Shown here: one piece after another, positions 22,788-33,527 of the stretch
Layout: every line of letters begins with the position of its first letter
Position numbering within the stretch: position 1 is the first letter of the stretch
Assembly: GCA_964019055.1 (NCBI GenBank)
Contig: OZ025206.1
Span: 18,648,860 to 18,712,859 of the forward strand
Direction of reading: 5' to 3'
Length of the DNA stretch: 64,000 nucleotides
Source: Anthopleura xanthogrammica
Taxonomy: Eukaryota > Cnidaria > Anthozoa > Actiniaria > Actiniidae
Made by a program: the position numbers and the translations under genes
Notes under the pieces: model-generated
The model's input: only the letters and a program-made list of their open reading frames with translations
Database searches by the model: none
Told to the model about the DNA's origin: nothing

Positions 22788-24518
22788 TTAGAATAGAATC
22801 CTCAATGCGAGCATCCTGAATGAGAGATCCTCTGATCCGAAAATACAGGGACAAGAACCGGGAACGAAGGCTTCCCTAAACGTTGGCAAATCCATCCATG
22901 CAATGACAAATCCTCGAAACGATGGGCCATCTGAGATCATGGGCCAGTAGGGGGCCGAAGGCCAGTGGGGAACTATCAGGGTCCCAGCAGCTTTGCAGTT
23001 ACGCATGTGCAACAAAACACGAGGAATGAGGCAAATGGGCGGACATACATAATTGTTCTCTCCAGACCAGTCTAACACAAAGGCATCAATATCTTCCGAA
23101 CCAGGATTCCAAAATCTTGAATTAAACCGGGGTAATTTGAGGTTAAGATGGTTCGCAAAACGATCTATAGAATGCGGCCCCCAAATTTGATCGATCTTAG
23201 AAAACGTCTGCTCCGATAAACCCCAATCATCTGAATCGCAGATACGACTCAAAAAGTCAGCCTGATCGTTTTGAGATCTAGGAATCCACTCCATTTCGAC
23301 CGAGATATTGTGGACACAGCACAAATTGAATATATCTAGGGCTTCCTTTTGCAGGTGTTCTTTACTGCTTCCGTTGGAAATAATCCTGGGAACATTTTGG
23401 TTGTCTGTGAACCACTTTATCGAACAACCCGAAAGCTTATCAATCAATGAAAGTAAAACATATTTCACAGCCAAAATTTCTCTTAACGTAGAGCTAGTCT
23501 GCATTTCATTAGGGCTCCACTGGCCCGAAACTAAATCTCGTCCACATTGGATGGAATATCCACCAAAACCTGTATCACTGGCGTCAGAGTACACCACTCC
23601 GACCACGCTAGATTTAGATACCATGGCCTTACCATTAAACGAGTTAATGTTTCTTAACCAAAACGAAAGTTCTTCCGCGACACCTGCGGACAAAGGGAGG
23701 CGGTCCTCCCACGAGCGCCTTTGTTCTATGGCATGATAACAATTTCGTGTCAATAATCTAGTAATGTTTCCAACTGCACAGGACATAGAGATGATTTGAC
23801 CTGTGACAGAAGCTAGCTTACGAGCTTGGATAAACGTTTTAGATTGGCATTCCTCTAGGCACACTTTCAATTTGCTAATTCTTCTCTCGGGTATACTAAT
23901 CATGCCAGATTCAAAATTCAAAATGACGCCCAAAAAGGTCACTACTTGGGAAGGGGCCCAGTTGGATTTCTCGTCGTTTAGGGTGAAACCAGAAGCTAAA
24001 ATATCACTTCGCACTTCGACGCTTAAGCGTTCGGCCTTATCCAAAGACAAGTCTCCCCCAATCCCATCATCCAAATATAAAAGAATGGTATGGCCCTGAC
24101 TTCTCCAAAATTTTACGAGTTGTCTCATGACTTTGGTAAAAACGTACGGAGCAGAGGTTAAACCAAATGGAAGAACGCGAAAAACATAGTATTTCACAAC
24201 TTTGTTTGAGGCCCATTTGAAAGCTAAGTACTTCGTTTGTTCATCACAAATATCAATATGATGGTAGGCCGACTTAAGGTCAAAAGAAAACACGTGAACC
24301 CCTGGGGAGAAAAGCTGGAGCACAGTTCTAATGTCCTCGTACTTAATTGATTTTTTGACAATAAAGTTATTCAGATGAGATAAATCCAAAATCAGGCGGA
24401 GCTTGCCGGATGACTGAATAGCCACATGTAAAGGATTACAATATTCAGGATAGTGAGGAACCTCTTGAATGCAACCTCGAACAAGTAACTCTGAAATAGC
24501 TTCATTAACAAAATCCAA
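22788..24518 (-). CDS. Reverse transcriptase / RNase H of the retrotransposon
   Basis: 576-codon frame. RT motifs: FDLKSAYHHI (catalytic Asp80), LPFGLTSAP (about 116-124) and YLDD (148-151). RNase H begins near residue 310 with VVYSDASDTGFGG and continues through TDNQNV and NDQADFLSR. The first codon is TTG with a stop just upstream in frame. The natural upstream part (SDFVQGKLKAHLEFWQQIG) lies in the neighbouring frame and ends at 24505, so one frameshift at about 24515-24530 separates them. It could be a mutation or a recoding site; mutation is the simpler reading. The frame ends in a TAA followed at once by a plausible donor (CTG|GTAAAT). Confidence 0.85.
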   Translation of the reverse strand: MDFVNEAISELLVRGCIQEVPHYPEYCNPLHVAIQSSGKLRLILDLSHLNNFIVKKSIKYEDIRTVLQLFSPGVHVFSFDLKSAYHHIDICDEQTKYLAFKWASNKVVKYYVFRVLPFGLTSAPYVFTKVMRQLVKFWRSQGHTILLYLDDGIGGDLSLDKAERLSVEVRSDILASGFTLNDEKSNWAPSQVVTFLGVILNFESGMISIPERRISKLKVCLEECQSKTFIQARKLASVTGQIISMSCAVGNITRLLTRNCYHAIEQRRSWEDRLPLSAGVAEELSFWLRNINSFNGKAMVSKSSVVGVVYSDASDTGFGGYSIQCGRDLVSGQWSPNEMQTSSTLREILAVKYVLLSLIDKLSGCSIKWFTDNQNVPRIISNGSSKEHLQKEALDIFNLCCVHNISVEMEWIPRSQNDQADFLSRICDSDDWGLSEQTFSKIDQIWGPHSIDRFANHLNLKLPRFNSRFWNPGSEDIDAFVLDWSGENNYVCPPICLIPRVLLHMRNCKAAGTLIVPHWPSAPYWPMISDGPSFRGFVIAWMDLPTFREAFVPGSCPCIFGSEDLSFRMLALRILF

Positions 24519-24601
24519 TTTGCTGCCAAAATTCTAAATGAGCCTTCAATTTTCCTTGCACAAAATCTGAAGGAGTGGTAATTTGCTCGTACTCATAAGA
24601 T

Positions 24602-25333
24602 TCACTGTTTAGATCCACTAGCGGTGGTTGTGGCACTGGATGGTTTGGGACGTGGACATTCGGCGACCCAGTGTCCTGGGCGTCCACACCTGAAGCACAA
24701 ATCGTTTTGTCGATTCGGGAAAAAACGCGGTCCGCTTTGGGGACGAAAATAACGCAAATCACGAGTAGCAAAATTTGAAGCAGAAAAGGAATTTCCTTGA
24801 TTTGAACTAGAGGACTGAGATATTCTAGATTTCCTCTTTTTCTCCTGAGCAGACTTAAGCTTCTCGGCTGCTCTCTTTTCTGCTTTTTTAATTTTCTTAG
24901 CATCGACTTCATTATCTGCCAATTCGTCATCAACGTATTCATTAATGGTAGACCATCCGAATTCCGACTTATCGGCAAGCTTAATCAATTTCTGTCTCTC
25001 CTTAATTAACTGAATACCTTCTTTGAGTTCCTCCTTCGCTCTATCCACGTTGCCGTTTTCCAACGCCTTCAACGCCTTCTCGCTCTTCCTGCAAACTTTC
25101 TGGTTGATCTTGAACTGTTGCTCGTTCCCTTTCTTCTTGAAGGAGTAACTCTCGGGGGTTTCCACTTCGTTCGCAAACTGAGTAGCGAGATCCGCTTGTT
25201 GCTTGAGAAGATTAGATTGTAAACCAGTAAGTTGAGCGTTGACCGCTTCGAGAATTGAATTTTGCTGAGCATCTAAAACTGCTTGTAGTTCTGGCGAAAT
25301 GGCGGCTCCAACTGCTCCTTCTCGCTCACCCAT
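24602..25333 (-). CDS. Gag-like protein of the retrotransposon with CCHC zinc knuckle
   Basis: 243 codons from the ATG at 25333 (MGEREGAVGAAISPEL), preferred over the longer in-frame reading that starts inside repeat A1. The N-terminal half is coiled-coil-like and charged, followed by a Lys/Arg-rich segment and a Ser-rich linker. A zinc knuckle CFRCGRPGHWVAEC lies near the C-terminus. It overlaps the start of the upstream RT frame by some 350 bases. Expected role: nucleic-acid packaging in the retrotransposon particle. Confidence 0.8.
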   Translation of the reverse strand: MGEREGAVGAAISPELQAVLDAQQNSILEAVNAQLTGLQSNLLKQQADLATQFANEVETPESYSFKKKGNEQQFKINQKVCRKSEKALKALENGNVDRAKEELKEGIQLIKERQKLIKLADKSEFGWSTINEYVDDELADNEVDAKKIKKAEKRAAEKLKSAQEKKRKSRISQSSSSNQGNSFSASNFATRDLRYFRPQSGPRFFPNRQNDLCFRCGRPGHWVAECPRPKPSSATTTASGSKQ

Positions 25334-25364
25334 CCGAACTAAACTCACAGGATAATACAAAACT

Positions 25365-25521
25365 AAAAGTGATAAGTATAAATATGTGCGGCACTGAAGC
25401 GAACACCAAGATGACACAAACAACCTTGACAACTCTTTAAGTACCTACACCAATTCCCTTGAGAATACATACCGTCGAGAGAATATTTTTTCGCTAATTT
25501 GCAAAACGCGAAAAAAATCAT
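25365..25521. repeat. Split direct repeat A1 (5' end of the retrotransposon)
   Basis: 157 bases matching A2 at 22388-22544. Its outer end ...AATCAT abuts the host TTAACCC. Confidence 0.85.
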
Positions 25522-25763
25522 TTAACCCTTCCGATCGTGTTTTTTTTAGTTGTTGATATCTTCACGTTCGGGTAAGTCAAATGGTTGAGATTATGAACCG
25601 AAAAACTGACATAAATATTTGTGATATTTATGCCCCGTACACACACCCCCCCCCCCCCTCGTGATTACGCCCTGAATTGGCCGAAAAAAACGTTCTTATC
25701 AGACCGTGAAGGGCGTTCCCATGGGGATCAAATCAAGATTTCTGTAGTGTAGCTGATACTTAC

Positions 25764-28700
25764 GGTGTGTTGCTGTGGTAAGTCTAGCAATACTTTTAGC
25801 TGTATCACCACATGCTGTAGTGGCAAACACCCTGAATGTATAGTTTGTCATTGGTGTAAGTTTGGTGATGGTGAGGTTTGTTCTTCTTAGTTTGTATGAC
25901 TTCGTTTCCTTAAAGTCATTCCAATAGAAATTTGAGCCTTCGCATTCCACCTGTGACAAAACAAAGAATAAAGAAGGGAAAAAGACTTTCTTTCCAAACC
26001 CTTTAAACTCCAGAATGTATATTAGAGCGGTTCAAGGGGGCATAAATATTTATGCTCTCTTGAGCGGTTTTAGTCAGTAGGTCTTATTTTCGCTAGCTCT
26101 TTCAACTTTTGTTATTACTTAACTTACCGTATAATACTGAACGGAATTTCTGATATCAGCAGGCATTTCCCAATTCAGCAGGACAGTGGTTTCCTTTTGT
26201 AACGACGCCATAAAACTTAATGGTGCACCAGGTCCTGTAAATTATAAGATGCTGCATCAAACAAAATATATCAACGGTAATTAAGAAGCTCTTTCAGTCA
26301 AGAATACGGTTACATGTGTGTGTGTTTGTGTGTGCTTCATTAATAAGGAGCTTTTAGTAAACATTTGCTAGGAGTGTAAATGCAAATAAAACATTTTTTT
26401 CATTTTTATCATTACTTAGCAATTATTGGATGAGGCTGAGTACGGCTTCGCCAGATAACACTCTCCTCGTTATGCATAATTTTCCACATCATACGATAGC
26501 CGAATCCAATAATTGTTTTATTATTTATTCAAGATATTTTCAAAGTAAATTCAATTCAGTCATTTAAGAAAGCATTTCAGATAAGTTTGAAAACCTTCCC
26601 TGTAAAATAATAATTCAATGTTTCATTGATCAGTAGTTCCGAGGTTACACATATTATCTAACAAACGTTGTAATGTGGGCAAACTCCCTCAAAACTCCCT
26701 CAAAAACAGTGGCAAACCGAGGCGCCAACTTACCCCACTGCAAACTCTGTCAGTACGTGAGCCACCTTGACTCGGTCAAACTATGCTTAAATTACATTCA
26801 AGCCAATCGAAAACTAATGATAAGTCATGATAAGTTAGGGGTTTGGTACCGGGGAGAGTGCTGGTCGTAAATGACCACGCCCAACCATGGAGATAACCAT
26901 GGTAACCGGGCCATATCTCACCACCGGCTGCCAAGTGGATACTTACGTTGTGTAGTTATGTTGACTGGTGTACTGTATGGTCCAGGTCCAACACGTGTGT
27001 ACGCCCTAACAGATATGCTGTACTCTGCACACAATGATAAGCCATGAATGGTATAAGAGAAGTCATCTGTTCTACCAATAGTGGCTGGTTGTCCTGCAAT
27101 CGCTTGGTTTCCTTTTCGTATCATAATCCATCTCACTTCGTACTTGATAACTTTACCATTTCTCAAGTGTTCAGGTACTTCAGCCCAAGTAGCGGTGTAA
27201 GTTGTGGCATTGACTTTTAACACATCTAATGCTCGTGGGGAAGCGTCAGGGACTAATAAATATGAAAAATGTATTATATTTTTGAATTACAAATCGTAAT
27301 AATTTATGGTTTATTTTTAATTAAAAGTCAAATGTTGAGGTAACAAATATGTCAAACAAATACCATCTTCACTTGTTGATACTCTCAGCCTATTACTCAG
27401 TGGACCATCCCTGATAGTGTAGGCCAGTACTTGAAATCTGTACCGTGTGTATTTATCAAGTCCTGTCATCACCACTAATGTTGTAGAGGGATTAGTAACT
27501 CTGATGTATTGTAACCTGCTTCCATTCCTTGACAACCTGTACGCTACCTTGTAACCACGTAACACACCATTAATACACTTGGTATTGCGAAGTGAACTCC
27601 AGGAGACGCGGATACTTGTGGACGAGGTTGATGTAGCGGATCTTAGTCGAGGAAAACAATCTGGAGCTACCGTAACGAAAAAATAATGTTTTTAAGTTTA
27701 TTCTCAGTAATTATGAGCTTTATAAAAACGAGGGAAAAATATCTCAATTTAAGTAAAAAAGTTAACATAAGGTAAAACTTAACAAACTCAACAAAGATTT
27801 TAGTGTTATTTTAGATTGCTTTAATATGCCTTTCTTTCCTGGAGTACAGATAAACGCTTAAAAATATCATCTGTAGAAACAAAGTTGCTATCTTCTAATC
27901 AGTTTGCGCATTTCGTACTTTGCTCAGTGAACCGTTCTTGATGGTGTAGGCCAGAACTTAAAGTCTGTATGCCTCAACGCTATTTTCAACCCTAATTATA
28001 ACCACAGGGAGCCCACAGTCACTGCTTTAGTCAATGTTTATGCGTCAGCCCTTTATTGCAGGCGTTCCTGGTTGGTTCTGCTTGGAGAAGAACGTCTCAT
28101 TCCTTCCCGGGGTCCTCAACCAGGAACGCCTGCAATACAGGCTATTCATGCATTACATTGCTTTTCATAATTCTGTGACCCAACCGACTCTAGTATCGCG
28201 GGCGCGTACCGAAACCCCGACGGCTGAAATCTGAGCCTAACCGACCCCAGACTTCTTGCGTTTTGCCTTCACTAAGTTTGATTGACGGAAGCTAAAATGT
28301 CAGGCGCCTGGAGTTCGTTAGGTTGCAGAATTATGAAATGCGCTGTAATGCTGTGTCACGCGTTTACTTTCCGAGTACAGCAAAACAAAGCATGGGAATC
28401 GTATCTCAGTGTTGATCTGAAAGTAACAGATCTTTAAGCCTTCGTCTTGATGGGCCGTTAAAATTAAAATTAATTTCGTTGAATAACAATAATCCGTTAC
28501 TTAGACAATCAAATGAAGTGGAATTATTCCACATTTGGAATCAGACCTCCCTGATTTTAACCAAAGTACGGTATGATGTAAATAATGTTATTCCCTTTAA
28601 ACAAGTGATATCTACCATTTATTGCTAATGAATTATTGCATGGACTCGGAATACTGTTCTATTAAATTTTGTTTGTTAAATTTCCATTCTCAATTAATGA

Positions 28701-31700
28701 ATAACATTTCTTTATCAGAATTAATTTTTCATGAATTCCTACTAAATGGCTGAATAGCCCAAGTAGCGGTGTAAGTTGTGGCATTGACTTTTAACACATC
28801 TAATGCTCGTGGGGAAGCGTCAGGCACTAATAAATATGAAAAAAATTATTATGGTTTATTTTTAATTAAAAGTCAAATGTTGAGGTAATAAATATGTCAA
28901 ACAAATACCATCTTCCTTGGTTGTTGCTTCCATGGCATTACTCAGTGGACCATCCCTGATAGTGTAGGCCAGTACTTGAAACCAGTACCGTGTGTATTTA
29001 TCAAGTCCTCTCACCACTACTGATGTGGCAGAGGGATTATTAACACTGATGTATTGTAACCTTCTTCCTGTCCTTGACAGCCTGTACGCTATCTTGTAAC
29101 CACGTAACACACCATTAATACACTTGGTATTGGGAAGTGGAGTCCAGGAGACGCGGATAATTGTGGACGAGGTTGCTGTTGCAGAAGTTAGTTGAGGAGC
29201 ACAAACTGGAACTGACAAAAAAATTGATTTGGTCATTGATGATATCTTAGAATGCTTCAAATGCGACCGGTTAAAAATTTATTTACTAATTATTCAAAGT
29301 TTGATAATTTATTCGGTAATGCCGTGATTTGAAAGTCCTAGTCTACGTTTTTAGAAACAATGAAAGGATACGAGCAAATTTAGTTCACTCTTATATGCTT
29401 CACGGCTTCTGCCAAATTTTATATAATCCCATCCTTATATTAACAATTAAAGCCTATTTACTGTCATTCTTTACTTTAATAACCCTGCAAAGTTTATGGA
29501 TACATACCATCCTCTAAGGTTGTTGTATCCGTTGCATCACTCAGTGGACCGTCCTTGATAGTGTAGGCCAGTACTTGAAATCTGTACCGTGTGTATTTAT
29601 CAAGTCCGACCACCACCAGTGATGTTGTAGAGGGATTATTAACAATGATGTATTGTAACCTGCTTCCATTCCTTGACAACCTGTATGCCGCTACCTTGTA
29701 ACCACGTAACACACCATTAATACACTTGGTATTGCGAAGTGGAGTCCAGGAGACGCGGATAATTGTGGACGAGGTTGCTGTAGCGGATCTTAGCCGAGGA
29801 GAACAATGTGGAGCTACCGTAACAAAAAAATAATGTTGTTAAGTTTATTCTCAGTAACTATGAGCTTTATAAATACGAGGGGAAAATATCTCAATTTAAG
29901 TAAAAAAGTTAACATAAGGTAAAACTTAACAAACTCAACAAAGATTTTCCTTCGAGCTAGACCTTTGAAATCACTTATCGCACGAGCCAAATTTCGCGCT
30001 GCCTTTTCAATATTATTATATAAAATATACATTTTCTGAAAGCCAAATAAAGGTAGTTTTCGAAAATCAATTTAGAATTTACACAAAAAAGTTATTGGGT
30101 TTCTCCGCAGTTTTTTCAGTGACCAAAATAACTTCACTTTAAAACGTTCTAGCTCATTCGTTTTTCGTCAAATCGAACTGAAACTTTGGATAAAGATAAA
30201 TCACCACGCGATGTAAAAACATTTGTCTCAGATTTTCGATATATATTTTTATTCAAAAAGATATTGCCTATTTTGCAATCACGATCATCGAAAACTCAAA
30301 CTTCCGGATTTAACGCTTCATTGCGCGCGATCTAAAAACGATATCAAAAATCTGAGACACCGTTTTGAAGCTCATTATTATATGATTATGAATGAAATAC
30401 CTATATTTCTCTATTTCAAAAATTTGATATTTTCACATGTGAAGATATCATCACTATGGTAACATACTTCTTATAGCAGAAAAAAGGCTCAAAAAAGCTT
30501 TCTTTTCTTTTTCATTCAATGTTGATAATTATATAATAAGTTGATAATTATATAATAAAGAGAATATTACATGGGCGCTTGGAGATACGAATTTTATCTT
30601 CTCGTGTTGAAAATCTTTAACTCGTTCGCTACAGAAAACCCCGAAAAAACGGCAAGGGGGGGGGGATTCTACGCATCAAAACATAAAATATAAAACAAAA
30701 TAGTAAAAAACTAAAAACTACTCATGGAAGTGGCTACGCGTCAGGATTCAGAAATGGGTTACATGTGCCTTAGTGGCAACTTAGAAATCATGAATCGGTC
30801 ACCCTGTGGTGTTAACGCGTAGACGTGTAGCCAGTACACAAGAAGGGAAGAGATGCGGGGTATTCGATAGCTGTACCGAAATGTTCCTTGTAAATGCTGG
30901 TAAAGAGTTCAATTCATGCGGTGGTGATGAAGTAAAAGTTCTTTGTTTGATCTCAGGTTGTAGCGAGACTGTTCTTTAACTTTGATCAGATCAGTAATAT
31001 AGGTCGTGCTGCGCTGAAACCATGGATAGCTTTAAATATTAGAGTAAGCACTTTGAAAAGTATCCGTCGTTGGACGGGAAGCCAGTGAAGATCTTTGAGA
31101 CATGGTGTGATATGCATATAGCGGTGAATTTGACATGTGGTTCTGGCGGCTGCATTCTGAATTCTCTGTAACCGCTAAGGCTTAGCCTAAACCATTACAA
31201 TAGTCAAGTCAATCGACCCTTCTTGCTTAATAATATTTACATTTAGGCACTGCCTAAAAGCGGAGCTCCAATAAATAGTATATATAGTGCTAAAAACGTG
31301 ACAATTGTGTGACGCGGGTCCCCTATCTCCAGCTAAGACATCGCACTCGAGATTTGTCTTGAAATGTACATGTGCTTGACAAGCTGCTTTGATGTTTGGA
31401 AGATTAACTTCTTTCTCTGGGTCTGGGGGAACTAGAGTTAATGGCCCGATCCTCGAGTACTTCTGACATTTACCTTCGACGTTTGCTGACAGCCTTTGCA
31501 CGGTTAAATTGCCAGATGACCCTCCGCGATTCTTCTTTCCATCATTTCGCTTTTTTGAGATTTTGTCGCGAAAGTTTTCCCAATCTTTCTTACGTTTTAC
31601 AGACATTTTAAAGCAGTATATATTCGAGTGGTACATCATGCGCCCGCGATCCATCACATGGTCTATGGCCTTCCTGGGCCTATGGCCTCAATGGGCCACG

Positions 31701-32484
31701 TGAATATTATTTTATTTATTTATTTATTTTTTTTAATTTCAAAAGAAAGAAAAAAAGAAAAAAAAAAAAGATTAACAAAAAATAAAAAAATAAAAAAAAT
31801 AAAATAAAAATAAATAAAAATATTTTTAAAATTAATTTATATTTATTCTAGTTTGATAAAAAATTAATAAAGAATATAAAAACAAGCAAAAATAATTAAA
31901 AAAGACTAAAAGGTGCTATGGCTTCAATGGGCCACCATACATATCCGTGAGTCGTCTCATTGAGACCTTTGATCATAATTACGTGACGTATATGTGTAAT
32001 ATATGAAAAATATAGGAAGCATTTCCTTGTAAAATAGTAAATCACCAGGAAGACAAGCGTCGACCACATAAATACACCTTATGAGTGAGAACACTTTACT
32101 GCATTTTTTATTGTTATTCTAAGCTGGAACCCATAGGTTCTCACGATGGACTTCCCTTTACTTTTCGCGTTTTTCTTTCTAACGTGTTAATCAGTATTAT
32201 TACACCTAACTCTATGTTTATATTTTTACATAAAGGAGATGATTAACCACTCGAAACTAGTGTAATAACAACGGGTTTTATGAGGAAGGTACCTTTTGCA
32301 TCAGCAAAACTTTAGCTTCGCCATATTAGTGCCAAAATTCATATTTTTTTGGAGTTTTTCTTTCGATATATGGGATTAGAAATCATCATTAAAACTTACC
32401 ACTCGAATTCCTCCCACAAGATCCGGTATTCAAGAGGAAAAGGAAAAACGTAAAGATCAAAGACTTGTGTTGAGTACCTTCCAT
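25764..32484 (-). CDS. FN3 array unit 1: signal peptide exon plus five FN3 modules (A-A-A-B-C)
   Basis: Transcript order: signal exon 32484-32400; A modules 29813-29508, 29211-28909 and 27666-27364; B module 27252-26947; C module split over 26234-26128 and 25950-25764. Every join is phase 1 except the C-internal one (phase 0), so the frame stays open throughout. A modules share a Cys pair (positions 4 and about 31), IRVSW, GYK and the end TKEDG or similar. B carries WAEVPEHLRNGKVIKYEVRW. C carries LNWEMPADIRNSVQYYT then VECEGSNFYW. The leader exon at 34533 may belong here. No transmembrane or cytoplasmic exon was found. Reading past the last donor gives a short tail to a stop at 25699. It is the most complete unit in the window. 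Function unknown; an FN3 adhesion/recognition ectodomain is inferred. Confidence 0.7.
27889..27976 (-). pseudogene. Decayed A-module 3' fragment
   Basis: It still reads VLAYTIKNGSLS in the FN3 frame but has stop codons on either side. Counterparts lie at 38138-38217, 51850-51904 and 62679-62753, so decay predates the unit duplications. Confidence 0.65.
28054..28138. repeat. Hairpin
   Basis: ATTGCAGGCGTTCCTGGTTG pairs with its complement ending at 28138. Related sequences lie near 51990 and 62840. Confidence 0.65.
28151..28350. mobile_element. 200-bp MITE in FN3 unit 1
   Basis: The left end CATTACATTGCTTTTCATAA and the right end ATTATGAAATGCGCTGTAATG form terminal inverted repeats of about 30 bases. 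Equal-length copies lie at 52089-52288 and 62931-63130. Confidence 0.75.
28757..28832 (-). pseudogene. Partial B-module exon (5' end only)
   Basis: The first ~65 bases of a B exon with its upstream acceptor region, broken off inside the exon, stand just 5' of an intact A exon's 3' flank. Copies lie at 52697-52772 and 63554-63628. They mark the breakpoint of a past tandem duplication of the B-to-A interval. Confidence 0.65.
29814..30629. other. Inter-module repeat sequence, unit 1
   Basis: 29934-30360 matches parts of the 700-bp foldback at 37393-38092. Within it TCTCAGATTTTCGATAT (30226) pairs with ATATCAAAAATCTGAGA (30340-30356). No gene is seen. Confidence 0.6.
30637..31679. repeat. Repeat R1, copy 1 (~1.05 kb)
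   Basis: It starts in AACCCCGAAAAAACGGCAAG followed by a G tract and ends at GGCCTTCCTGGGCCTA. Other copies are 39000-40058 and 54608-55657. On the - strand it carries an open frame (31657-31187, with a start MSVKRKKDWENF inside) whose reading is kept but shortened in the other copies. I do not recognise the protein. Confidence 0.75.
31705..31910. repeat. A-rich low-complexity tract
   Basis: Almost pure A/T, with T runs then long A runs, lying between R1 and the signal-exon region of unit 1. Confidence 0.85.
32400..32484 (-). CDS. Signal-peptide exon of FN3 unit 1
   Basis: MEGTQHKSLIFTFFLFLLNT then GSCGRNSS, ending in phase 1 at a GTAAGT donor. It differs from the 19278-19374 exon by one substitution in the leader and a shorter 3' end. 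Upstream DNA (32500-32720) is shared with unit 0 and with the places in units 2 and 3 where the exon itself is gone. Confidence 0.7.
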
Positions 32485-33022
32485 ACTGAACTGAGATCTT
32501 TTCTCTAATGACTTGAATAATCAATGACTGACCATAAGGTGTGTTGTTCACAACTGACACTGAACTCTGTACTGAACCGACACATACCGCCTTCACTGGT
32601 GTATAAGCTAATTATGTATCAGTCAATTCCAAGGGCGCCCATCTACAAGACCCCCCCCCCCCCCCCCCCTCGTCCCCCCTCCGGCCAAACCCCGGGCATA
32701 AGTCTTTTCAGTTTAAAATAGTTACTTGTTGATAAACCCGTGAAATTTCACTCTTCTACTTGAAAAATCCATTCATTTCTTTATGAATGACGGTTGTCTT
32801 TACACTGTATAAATGAATGAATGAAAACTTTATTGAAGGAGGAGACCTCATCACCCTTAATTGCTTTTCATGAGGGACCTCAAATAAACAAATAAATTTA
32901 CAAATTATAAAAATGAAATATATATAAGTATAAAATATATATGCTTTGAAATTACGTTATCCGGCGATCTTATAAAGTCAGTTTACGTTTAATTTCTTTT
33001 GGTTGGTTTGCCATTTGGATTG

Positions 33023-33527
33023 AAATCTATAACCGTGAACAGACGCTTGTTTTGATTTTTGTTTTTCAGCCATTTTTAAAAATGAATCCAACAAAGAGCA
33101 ATGACCATGAGCTCTTGATCCAACTCATTTCAACCACAACTTGATCGAAAGCGGTAACATAATAATGTTCATTTCAATATGCTGTTATAGCTTTTGATCA
33201 AGCTGTGGTTAAAAGGAGTTACAGTGCTTTTCATAATTCTGCGACCTAACCGACTCCTGTCGTTTGGCGTATTGGCCTTCGTCAATCACATTTACGACGG
33301 GTCGAGTTCATTCCGATCGAGCGATAAGGATGACTAGACAGCCATCATCACAAAGGAATTTCTTTATCCCTCACCATCGGAATGATCTCGGCCCGTCGTA
33401 AATGTGATTGACGGGAGCCAAAACGCTAGATGACTGGAGTCGGTAAACGCGCTGTAATTGGAGTCATTTGTCAACACCGACTGAAAAATCAAAATCAAAA
33501 CAAGCGTCTGTTCACGGTTATAGATTT
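33023..33527. mobile_element. Foldback element with nested MITE (unit 1 copy)
   Basis: Outer arms AAATCTATAACCGTGAACAG and complement. A MITE at 33219-33457 is nested inside, with its own arms (TTTACGACGGGTCGAG and complement). Related nested pairs lie at 47463-47956 and 58191-58700. Confidence 0.7.

Larger units (their letters stand above)
20553..25521 (-). mobile_element. Tyrosine-recombinase retrotransposon with split direct repeats (PAT/Ngaro-like), 4969 bp
   Basis: In transcript order: A1 repeat (25521-25365), gag, RT/RNase H, B1 (22642-22545) joined to A2 (22544-22388), a 27-bp tandem repeat, YR gene, B2 (20650-20553). The ends are exact because the three other FN3 units hold the empty site: CATAAACTTTTG joins TTAACCC directly near 59900 (similarly near 34985 and 49420). 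No target duplication is seen, as expected for YR integration. Splitting of the terminal repeats into A1...B1A2...B2 is known for PAT/Ngaro-type DIRS elements. Here B1A2 lies between RT and YR. Confidence 0.85.
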
